From: Sabellastarte sp. h YS-2021
Lineage: Eukaryota > Annelida > Polychaeta > Sabellida > Sabellidae
Assembly (NCBI GenBank): GCA_964017235.1
Contig: OZ024935.1
Location: 33,273,596-33,337,595 of the forward strand
Direction of reading: 5' to 3'
DNA length: 64,000 nt
The notes under the pieces are model-generated. The model was given only the letters and a program-made list of their open reading frames with translations, searched no databases and was not told where the DNA came from. The translations under genes and the position numbers were made by a program. Shown here one piece after another: positions 45,501 to 57,500 of the stretch. The number at the start of each line of letters is the position of its first letter. Positions within the stretch are counted from its first letter, which is position 1.

Positions 45501-48500
45501 CAAGCCAGAACAAGAACACAAAATGCAGACAACACTATTACTTGTTGTCAAAGTAAGTTACTGTAAAACATTTCCGTTTTTAAATGCAGTAATCAAATTA
45601 GTGTTGCAATTGGCCTGAATTTTCTAAAAATGGTTGTTGGTTTCCAAAAGCAAGTGATAACGGATTATTAACTAGTTTTGAAATTCTTTCATATAGTAAT
45701 ATAATTAGTCATTTTAGCAGAATCTATGGACCTACTGTGCTGCAATAAAAAGGTCACCGTATGAAGCCCTTTTTGGCAGCAGGACAAAAGTAGGCCTCAC
45801 ATCGACTTCACTTCCACCAGAGGTTATTGAAAGGCTTCAGAGTGAAGAGGACCTTCTTGCTGCCTTTTCATCAGATGCTGAGAGTGTCTCCCCTGATGAT
45901 GAACAAGAATCCATGGTTGATGATGTGATGAGCACTGAACTTCAGTTATCCATTGAGGAAACACCTCCCAGCCCACCGTTGTTAACTCCTATTCAACCTG
46001 GGCCAGATGAAACACTTATTGATGTGCCTGAGCTCACTCCACAAGCAAGCTTGTTGGACACCAGACAGAACATGATTCATAGCCAGCAAGTTGGAGCCAG
46101 ACTGTCACAGTGTGCTCAGGCTGAACGGATGATCAAGCGCAGACGGCTTCAGCTACCTTCCGTTGATAAAGGTGATACTGTTGCACTTTCTATACCACAA
46201 GTAGACAGAGGCAGAGGAGACCCAAGAAACATACTGGGGCTAGTAATGGATCATGATTTAGACACAGACCTGTATCGAATCGCCGTCAAAGCAGGAATCC
46301 TGAAGGAAAGCTATTCACGCAACCAGTTTGATTGTTGCCCTGAGAGATTACTGACTGAGGATAACGTTAATCAAGACAAGAGTGTTTCACTCAGAGAAGC
46401 TGTCAACCAGCAGTCAATGTGTGGGGGACAAGGATTCAAGAAGTGTAGTTGTGCTTCAATGCAATGTAAAAGTAACAGATGTGCATGTTACAAGGCAAAA
46501 GTGTTGTGTAACAGCAGATGTCATGGCAGTTTAAAGTGTAAAAATAAATGATCTTATATGTTTAATATTGAATAAATGAACTGTATGCCAAATTATTGTA
46601 CTGTTGCAGGTGGAGTGTTTAATAAATTTTTCTGAGATATTGAATATAAAGTTCTTTGATACTATTGTATTGTATTTTCATACTATTGATGTTATTTGTT
46701 GTGTTAACAAAATGAATAAATGAAAATTTGGTGAAATAAAAATCTAAAAAGTATTCTTTTAATCTGCATATAATATTTAGGAATTTCATGAAATTCCTGC
46801 TCGAATATTTCAGTAATTACTGAAAATTTCAGTTATTTCGCGAAATTACTGACCAAATCAGGAATTTCGCGAAATTCCTAAAATATTCAGTAATTTCGCG
46901 AAATTACTGGTTACACAACTTTACTGTAACATATATATGTATCCAAATAAATCAAAACTCGCAGACATTAATATTTCAAAATAAATGTCAGTAATAACAT
47001 CAATAAAGCATAAATAAAGCAACAATAGTTACAACAATCATTAGCATGTAAATCAATACCAGCAATGCCAATACCAGCAATGATAATCATTTATATTTTA
47101 TACTATCCCAGGATGAGACCTGGCATAATCTAACATACAGAGAATTCAGCCAGTCTGAAATGACTGGTGATGACACACTCTTTGTGTATGCCAAACTCCT
47201 AGATGAAATAAAAAACAAAATGTAAGGTTATTGAAATGTAAACCCTGTTTGATCTTGAAGTAGGGGTGAATGATGAAAGCTATTCACTTTAGTAAGAAAG
47301 TACACTTGGACCTTTCTGCCTGCTTATAGGGTACATATATATATATATTATATACATCAGCCACAGGATAATCTGTCATTCTTTATATGAGATCCACAGC
47401 CAAATATAAAGAAATACCTAAATTTGACAAGAACACCACTTGTCGTATAGTGGAAGATCAAAGCCATAAAAAACAGACTCTGAGGCTTTACTCATATAAA
47501 CCCACAGTCCAAATTTGAAAGGTCTGAGTAAAATGTCCTTTCAGTTATTGCCTTGACCTTCAGAAGGCCACCATTGGTCTTATAGTGGAAGACCAAGGTC
47601 ACTAAACAATAGGCTCTGAAGCCTATACCCACATAAATAATTCAACATAAACATTTTTTTAAGAAATTTCTATAGGCAAAAAGGCCAACATGGTGATGTT
47701 TGAAGCCATCACCTTGAAGAAAGACTTTGAAGGTCAACTATTTCTGTATGCTGATAGTGGACATTTATATGTGTTGTAGATATCAGCCATAGGATGATCT
47801 ATGTTGTGAGATACAGGCCCAAATATGAAGAAACACCCTGAATATGACCTTTAGAAGGCCTCCATTCATGTTATAGGGGAAGGCAGAGGTAGCAGTGTGA
47901 CTATGTTAGCCTAAAACATAAACCTAAGTATTGCTGATTTTCATCTGGAGATACAATAAATCAACACATTTAACAGCAATCATTAATCCATAAATACATT
48001 TTTACGAGTGACAACAATCATTACCATGTTAATAAATCAGTAACAATAATTATTACCATAAAATAATATATCGGGAAGGAAAGTCAGTACTTACAGGTTT
48101 ATCAGGGTTGAAATCAAAAATCAGTTTCACTTCTCCATTGTCTGTTTCAATAGTTCCATGTTTACAGTTCACAGAGGAGATTTCAAGGTCATCAAGTTTT
48201 TGTCCTGGACCCCATTCCTTCCTAAGACAACACAATAATTTTCAGTTTGTGGTTGGAATTACCCCCAAAATAACTAGAAATAGCATGCACTGTTAAGAGT
48301 AGGTGCACGATATGAAAAGTAACAGGATGCTTTAGAAGAAAACACATTATCATGTGTAATGTCCACCCTATGAATGCTTTGTCAAGCATTGTACAGTAGT
48401 CTTATGAAGACTCTTTCCTTTGTTGTTGTTTTGGCTGCAAAATGTATCACACCTGATTGCTTAATTATTAAATGTAAGTTACTTCAGCATGGTGGCTTTT

Positions 48501-51500
48501 ATATTGATGGACCTTACCAAAATCCACCAATCATGTCTCATTTGGCAAAAGCATTGGAATTTAATTAATTCCACTAATATGGCTAAATATTTTTAAATAT
48601 CATGTTTGGTACACTTAATAAGACACTTGTAATTTAATTGCCTCATTGGAAGAAAAAAAAATGATGATATTGATTGTGGTTGTTACAAAGAAATTTCAGT
48701 TAGGGTCCAGATGAATAATAGTTTTTTAATACGTTTTAAATGGTCATGATTATTATCATTAAAATGTCAGTCCTTATGAAGTCACCAGCCATTCTCTCTA
48801 CACATTAAGAAGTCGCAGTTAAATACAAAAAATATGATACAATTTCACATTTTGGGGAGGGGTTTTTGTGGCTTTACTGTTAATTGCAAAGTTTATTCCC
48901 TCTAGATTAATCATGTTTGTAGTTATTCTTTTTTTTTACAGGAAATGGTATTGTACCCTCTTTCATAATCTTACTTCTTCAAAGATTTTTGATGCCTAAT
49001 ATATGGAAAAATCGATATTTGGGTCATGTGGTCCTGGTCCACCAAAAATTTCTAAAAAGATAATTTTTCGCAATTGTTTTACAGTAGACTTGACAGAGTG
49101 CAAATGGATCAAAAATTTTCATGCAAAACTGCCATATTTCACTCTATACTGGAGATACTGGTCATTCTTAAAAATTGCTTTTTGGGTCATGTGTCACAAG
49201 GATGTCCTAAAATGGACAAGTTAATTTCTCACAGATAAGGTACAACAAACATAGCAGTGTCGTAATGGGTCAAGAGTTATCTTGAAATTGCTCTATCTTG
49301 CTTTATTTTTGAGATATCAGCCTCTTTATTTGTAAAATAAATTTGGGTCATGTAACTGTAGGACACTCGAATATCAAGGAAATTGATTTTTGCATACAAT
49401 ACTTAGCAGAGTCTTTCTGAGACCAAAATCTGCTTGAAATTACTCTATCTTGCTCCATTTTTGAGGTACCAGCCATTTTCTAAAAAACATCGCTTTCTGG
49501 GTCATGTAACCCCAGGCCAGGCTGCCCGAATATGAAAAATGTGACTTTCCTAATATGACATATGTAAGATTTGGCAGGTCAAAAATTCACTCAAAGTTAT
49601 ACATATATTTATATACATTCACACACATATAATTTGGAAAAGAACATTATGTTTTTGCCTGGGTTTATTTGTGGGTTTGTGGGTTTGAGAGTTTGTTTGT
49701 GCGTTTGTTTGTGAACAAGATAACTCAAAAACTTATGGACAGATTTTGATGAAAATTTCAGGATATGTGCTCCCTTGGTGGAGGTCTGTGCTCTCCGAGT
49801 GCTCTTGTTCTTATTCAGTTTATGTTTCTGTTTAGGTTTTATTTATCCTTTATATAATATTGTCATCTTCATTCCTGATATATTTTTGTGTACATCATTG
49901 AGGAAGATTTCCTATTATGTTTGGATATAGAATCTATGCTGTACTTACTCATTCTTGTTACAGTCTGTACTATGCATTTACTCTAATCTTAACATACTTA
50001 TCTGTATTAACGACCCCTTCCTATTAAATGCCCTACCCCTCCTCTCGACCTTTGCTAAGGTTAAAAGTTGGGGTTTTTATGTCCCCTACAACAGCCAACA
50101 CCCTTTGCAATTTGGGGATTCTGATCAAATCATGCACCTTAGTACATCCCCAATCAAATAACCACAGGCTGCAAATAAAGAAAATCAAAACAAAACATGG
50201 CAGTTTTGGTGAAAAACACCTTAAAATCTACAAAAGCATACAAGATAAAAGTTTGTAATTTATTCAGATTTAAGGTTTGTTTCTAATATTTTAAGTTCTC
50301 CAACAATTATGTGTGCTGGCTATTGAAATGCCGGTTGTAAACAATGTAATTAGTGACCATTGCCACAGGAGTTGATTGTTGTTTTTCATCTGTAATACCC
50401 CCCCCCCCCCCCCCCCCACCTCCCTGGTTAAAATACATCATCCCTGGGTTGTTAATATGTATAATAATGGTTTTATGTTGAAGTTTACACAGTACTTACT
50501 CATTCAGATGAGGGAGTAGTGTAGGCTCTGTGCTTGTCTGTGTACAAACAATCAGATACTCTGCACCCTCCAAATACTGTGTTTCTGTCACTGCAGTGTC
50601 TTTAATATACAACTTAAATGTGTATGTCCCGGTACTTGGACAAGTGATCTAAAAATAAAAATTAAACAACAGGACTAACTGGGTAATCTGCATGTTTTCA
50701 GTTTTAAGTCAGCCTGCATACACTCACACCCTGCTAAGTGTATGGACACATGTGACACATATGACATCCAGTGCCTGATTTATGACAGCCACTTTTCCCC
50801 TCCCTCTAATTTATGTATGGGTCTTTACATTCTAATTCTAATCTGACTTTTATAGTGCTTAATCTCAACTGAGTAGTGGACTCTAAGGCGCAACAAGACA
50901 ATAGCAATATGCAAATTCAAAGCCCAGGGACAAAAACAGGTCGGCACCATGGAGAAGCCATGGAAAATGAGCCAAGGAGGATATGCCTTTGCGTAGAGAT
51001 AGGTTTTGAGCTTCTTTCTACAAGAGGCAATACTGGGTGATGCACGGATGTCTTCAGGAAGTGAATTCCAAACAGTGGGAGCATCAAGGGCAAAACTGAA
51101 GCCAAACTGCTTAGTGGACTTGTGAACTGTAGGTTGAAATTTTGGTATATTGAGGAAATTGGCAACACTCTGACTTTACATGTATCCAAGACTAATTTGC
51201 AACACCCAACATTTGATTTGTGACAGCAATTGGTTTTGCACAGTGAAGGCAAATAGGATAGCAAGTAAAAATAGAATAATGCATCGCAAGAGAAAGAGGA
51301 ACTGTTTTTGCACTGCAAAAACGAAGCATCCCCATGAGCAATATTGATGTCGCTGAAATGGCTGTATCTTGCTCTGTTCCCGATTAATGTGTTTTTGATT
51401 CTTGCAAAAATACAAACTGAAGGTGACTTTCAGCATCCCTCAGAGGAGAAAAATTCGAGTAAAATCACTCTATCCCCTAGATAAATGTGGTTTGCATTTC

Positions 51501-54500
51501 ATACAACAAGAGGAGAGTGCCCGTGAACGGGCACTGTGTCAGCTGACTGAATGTTTTTGATTTGTGATGGTGATAATGAGAGGAAAGCATAATTATCAGG
51601 GAAAGGGCTGTACAGAAATACAGTAAATGGTAACTGAACAGCATGTTCGAAAGATATTTCGAAGCTGACAGAAGAAAAGGACAAAAAAGTTGTGCCCTGC
51701 AAATGGTATTATGAAATAAAGTAACAAGGTAATTGTTTAAGGGTAAAAAGTAGGTTAAAAATATTTAAAGAAATACTATAAATGCAATATCCTTGTTCGA
51801 CCATGAAGAAGGGGTCCAAAGGTCAAATCTGACCATACCAAAAGATTCCCAGCCAAAGAATTTAGGATGGTTTACCATCCCAAACCTCTCGGACCAATAA
51901 TAAGTGAGTCATAGGCACTTTTTAAGTTTGGCTATCCTTGTTTGACCTTGAAGGAGGGGATCCAAGGTCAAATCCGACCACACAAAAAAATTCCCAGCCC
52001 ATGATTTCCTGTAGCTTGTTTACCATCCCAAACTTGTAGGACCAATAATAAGCGAGTTCTAAGCAATTGTAAGTTTGGCTATCCTCAACTGCCCTTGAAG
52101 GAGGGGTCCCAGGTCAAATCTGACCACACCAAAAGAATCCCAGCCCATGATTTCCTATATGTTGGTTTACCATCCCAAACCTCCAAGACCAATAATACGC
52201 GAGTAAAAAGCACTTTAAGTTTGGCTATCTTCGTTTGACCTGGAAGGAGGGGTCTAAGGTCAAATCCGACCACACCAAAAGATTCCCAGCCCATGATTTT
52301 CTATAGGTTGGTTTTCCATTCGAAACCTCTAGGACCAATAATAATTGAGTTATAAGCACTTTTAAGTTTGGCTATCCTCATTTGACCTTGAAGGAGGGGT
52401 CCAAGGTGAAATCCGACCACACCAAAAGATTCCCAGCTCATGATTTTCTATAGGTTGGTTTTCATTCCAACCTCTGGGACCAATAATAAGCAAGTTATAA
52501 GCACTTTTATGTTTGGCTATCCTCATTTGACCTTGAAGGAAGGTTCCAAGGTCAAATCGGACCATATTAACAGATTCCCAGCCCATGATTTCCTACAGGT
52601 TGGATACAATGATTTACTCAACAGTGAGAACCTGAAAGAAGCTATTGCTCAGCTATCCCATGACATAGAGGTCTGCAATTTCACTATGTTATAGCTGACC
52701 AAAACGTCTGTGAATAACATATTTAACAAAATACTCTAAATGTAATAATTTTCAAGTTACAACTGATTTACTCAAGAGTGAGAACCTCAAAGTAACTATT
52801 ACTCAGCTATGCAATGAGCTACATGTCTGAATTTTTGCTCTGTTATAGCTGACCTAAAAGTAGCTGAACAACATATTTAAGCAAAATACTGTAAATGCAA
52901 TAGTTTTCAAGTTACAACTGATTTACTCAATAGTGAGAACCAGAAAATAGCTATTGCTCCGCTATGCCATGAGCTATAGGTCTGTAATTTCACTATGTTA
53001 TAGCTAACCCAAAAGTAGGTGAACAATATATTTTAACAAAATACTCCAAATGCAATATTTTTCAAGTTATAGCTGATTTACTCAACAGTCAGTGCCTGAG
53101 AATAGCTATTGCTCAGTTGTGCCATGAGCTACAGGTCTGTAATTTCACTATGTTATAGCTGACCCAAAAGTAGCTGAATAACATATTTGCACAAATTTCT
53201 GTAAAGGCAATAGTTTTCCAATTACAACTGATTTACTCAACAGTGAGAACTTCAAGGTAGCTATTACTCAGCTATGCAATGAGCCACAGGTCTGGAACTT
53301 CACTATGTTATAGCTGACCCCAAAATAGGTGAATAACATATTGCAACAAAATACTCTAAATGCAATAGTTTTCAAGTTATAAGTGATTTACTCAACAGTG
53401 ATAACCTAAAAGTAGCAATTACTCAGCTATGCCATGAGCTACAGGTCTGAAATTTTACTATGTTATAGCTGACCCAAAAGTAGCTGAATAACATATTTAT
53501 ACTAAATTCTCTAAATGCAATAGTTTTCAAATTACAAGTGATTTATTCAACATTGAGAACTTCAAAGTAGCTATTACTCAGCTATGCAATGAGTCACAGG
53601 TCTGGAACTTCACTATGTTATAGCTGACCCCAAAATAGGTGAATAACATATTGAAACAAAATACTCTAAATGCAATAATTTCCAAGTTATAAGTGATTTA
53701 CTCAACAGTGATAACCTAAAAGTAGCTATTACTCAGCTATGCCATGAGCTACAGGTCTGACATTTTACTATGTTATAGCTGACCCAAAAGTAGGTGAACA
53801 ACATATTTAAGCAAAATACGCTAAATGCAATAGTTTTCAAGTTACAACTGATTTACTCAATAGTGATGACCTAAAAGTAGTTATTACTCAGCTATGCCAT
53901 GAGCTACAGGTCTGAAATTTTACTATGTTATAGTTGACCCAAATGTAGCTGAATAACATATTTATACTAAATTCTCTAAATGCAATAGTTTTGCAATTAC
54001 AACTGATTTACTCAATAGTGAGAACCTCAAAGTAGTTATTACTCAGCTATGCAATGAGCTACAGGTCTGAAATTTCACTATGTTATAGCTGACCCAAAAG
54101 TAGGTGAACAACATATTAAAGCAAAATACTGTAAATGCAATAGTTTTCAAGTTACAACTGATTTACTCAATAGTGATGACCTAAAAGTAGCTATTACTCA
54201 GCTATGCCATGAGCTACAGGTCTGAAATTTTACTATGTTATAGCTGACCCAAAAGTAGGTGAACAACATATTTAAGCAAAATACTCTAAATGCAATAGTT
54301 TTCAAGTTACAACTGATTTACTCAATAGTGATGACCTAAAAGTAGCTATTACTCAGCTATGCCATGAGCTACAGGTCTGAAATTTTACTATGTTATAGCT
54401 GACCCCAAAAGTAGCTGAATAACATATTTATACGAAATTCTCTAAATGCAATAGTTTTCCAATTACAACTGATTTACTCAATAGTGAGAACTTCAAAGTA

Positions 54501-57500
54501 GCTATTACTCAGCTATGCAATGAGCCACAGATCTGAAACTTCACTATGTTATAGCTGATCCCAAAATAGGTGAATAACATATTGAAACAAAATACTCTAA
54601 ATGCAATAATTTCCAAGTTATAAGTGATTTACTCAACAGTGATAACCTAAAAGTAGCTATTACTCAGCTATGCCATGAGCTACAGGTCTGAAATTTTACT
54701 ATGTTATAGCTGACCCAAAAGTAGGTGAACAACATATTTAAGCAAAATACTCTAAATGCAATAGTTTTCAAGTTACAACTGATTTACTCAATAGTGATGA
54801 CCTAAAAGTAGCTATTACTCAGCTATGCCATGAGCTACAGGTCTGAAATTTTACTATGTTATAGTTGACCCAAATGTAGATGAATAACATATTTATACTA
54901 AATTCTCTAAATGCAATAGTTTTGCAATTACAACTGATTTACTCAATAGTGAGAACCTCAAAGTAGTTATTACTCAGCTATGCAATGAGCTACAGGTCTG
55001 AAATTTCACTATGTTATAGCTGACCCAAAAGTAGGTGAACAACATATTAAAGCAAAATACTCTAAATGCAATAGTTTTCAAGTTACAACTGATTTACTCA
55101 ATAGTGATGACCTAAAAGTAGCTATTACTCAGCTATGCCATGAGCTACAGGTCTGAAATTTTACTATGTTATAGCTGACCCAAAAGTATGTGAACAACAT
55201 ATTTAAGCAAAATACTGTAAATGCAATAGTTTTCAAGTTACAACTGATTTACTCAATAGTGATGACCTAAAAGTAGCTATTACTCAGCTATGCCATGAGC
55301 TACAGGTCTGAAATTTTACTATGTTATAGCTGACCCAAAAGTAGCTGAATAACATATTTATACGAAATTCTCTAAATGCAATAGTTTTCCAATTACAACT
55401 GATTTACTCAATAGTGAGAACTTCAAAGTAGCTATTACTCAGCTAGGCAATGAGCCACAGATCTGAAACTTCACTATGTTATAGCTGATCCCAAAATAGG
55501 TGAATAACATATTGAAACAAAATACTCTAAATGCAATAGTTTCCAAGTTATAAGCCATTTACTCAACAGTGATAACCTAAAAGTAGCTATTACTCAGCTA
55601 TGCCATGAGCTACAGGTCTGAAATTTTACTATGTTATAGCTGACCCAAAAGTAGCTGAATAACATATTTATACGAAATTCTCTAAATGCAATAGTTTTGA
55701 AGTTATAAGCGATTTACTCAACAGTGATAACCTAAAAGTAGCTATTACTCAGCTATGCCATGAGCTACAGGTCTAAAATTTTACTATGTTATAGCTGACC
55801 CAAAAGTAGCTGAATAACATATTTATACGAAATTCTCTAAATGCAATAGTTTTTAAGTTACAAGTGATTCTACTCATGATGGAAGTTACTGAAAAGCCCA
55901 AAAGTAGCTATTACTCACTTAGCTATTGAGACAGGCACCCAACTTACTCACCATATTGTAGCTATGAAAAAAGTAGCTGAATAACATATTTTAACAAAAT
56001 GCTCTAGATGCAACAGTTTTCAAGTTATAAATGATTTTGTGCATGATTTCATGAATGTTAATGCATTAAAAATTATTAAAAAAATTTATTAAAAAAAAGT
56101 AAGACAGATCCAGGTCTCATACTCACACAAGAGAATCTACCTGTGGCCTAGTACATATATGCAAGATATGAGAGAAATCCCTGCAATAGTCACTGAGAAA
56201 ATTGTGATTAAGTGTTGAAATTTTCACACTTTTGGTGGGGGTACCCCCCTTGTAATGTCTCTAGCAAACAGACAGATTTGCATGCCTTGAACAATTTTTC
56301 ATCCTCGATAGATAAGGTATCTTTTAAAAAAAACAGCACGTCTCTAGGCCTTGTAGTTTTGGAGGAGAAGTTGTTCACGCGGACGCGTGCGCGTACGCCC
56401 ACGCCGCAGAGTGACGACATAATGCCAGCTGACTGACAAGTCAGCTGACATAAAAATTCAAGATGGCCACCAAAACTGGTGGGAAATGATTTTTGACAAA
56501 AGTGAGATGAGTCTGTGTCTACCCTGCAGGCTAAAATTCTGTCGAAATTGCTCTATCTCACACCGTTTCTGAGATACAAGAGATTTATTTGTGCTTTATG
56601 CAGAAATTTAAGATGGCTGCAAAAAATTGCTGGAAACCAATTTTCAGCAAAAGCTGGGAGAAAAAAAGCTGGGAGATGACTCTGTTTATCTTGCTTGCCA
56701 AAAGCTTCGTCAAAACTGTTCTATCTTGAACCATTTCTGAGATAAATGTATTTTTGCATTTTACACAGAAATTCAAGATGGCCGCCAAAAATAGTGTGAA
56801 AACAATTTTTGGTAAAAAGTGCCAGATGACTCTCCGTATACCCTGGGGGCCAAAAATTTCATCTAAATTTCATCACTGTTAAACTTTTAATTAAACATTA
56901 ATAAGTCGGCTGTTTTATACTGGATCACTGTCAAAAGTTAATGATTTCCAGACATCTATATACCAAAGCTACTTGCCAAATCTTATGTCAATAGGTGAAG
57001 CGCTTTTTAAGGTATCATCCGGATAAGCACACTCCTTCAAAAACATGATTTTGGGTTGTGTGACTTCTCTGATTGGTCAAAATGTCATGGCACCATATTC
57101 AGAAATTCTTCCCAAGGCTACTGCATACATGTGCCTAATTTGAAGAGAATCCAGCCAGTGGTTGCTGGGCTGTAGCCAATAGAAATTATGGGAACCGGCA
57201 GCCCCTTCCATTTGAATTTCTCCTGTATACAAAAAGGCGTCTCTTGTGGGATGCTTAATTACAGTGAAAATCAAATGCATGTTAACAAAAAATACCATTG
57301 GAGATGCCTGTACCCCACAACCCAGGGAAATAGTTTGCATAGAAGTGACACAGTATAAAGATCCGGAGACTTTCAGAGCAAACAGTGTGACATGACTTTG
57401 CACACCTACATCCCATAACCAGTGTCCCTACCAAGTGTCAACTTCCTGTACGTTACATTTTTCTGAGAAAAACCCCGGACAAGGTTTTAAAGACCAAGTC

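Larger units (their letters stand above)
44085..46935 (+). mobile_element. KRBA2/Ginger-like DNA transposon, internally deleted, with long TIRs
   Basis: About 2.85 kb with inverted termini of about 110 bp that match almost perfectly: left TTACAGTAAAGTAGTGTAAC, right (reverse complement) TTACAGTAAAGTTGTGTAAC, then shared palindromes. It contains the N- and C-terminal parts of an integrase-like protein but not the catalytic core. The target duplication cannot be read because both flanks are AT dinucleotide-rich. It lies inside a KY-gene intron, opposite in sense. Confidence 0.82.
51503..56452 (+). mobile_element. Array-bearing repeat element E1, copy 2 (~4.9 kb)
   Basis: 5' module CAACAAGAGGAGAGTGCCCG with the hairpin GTGCCCGTGAACGGGCAC, a ~147-bp array, a ~155-bp array and a 3' module shared with copy 1 (TCTCATACTCACACAAGAG, GGTGGGGGTACCCCCCTTGT). 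The last part holds the hairpin AGCTGACTGACAAGTCAGCT at about 56,428-56,447. GTCAGCTGAC(T) also occurs near the 5' end (51,538-51,548), so both ends carry a related inverted motif. No ORF. Sits in an 8-kb intron. Confidence 0.75.

Noticed and set aside
45554-45720. Intron joining the two integrase-like coding blocks (GTAAGT ... TTTTAGCAG)
   Set aside because: The phases do not match at any AG, and the protein would lack the whole catalytic core. Internal deletion fits better.
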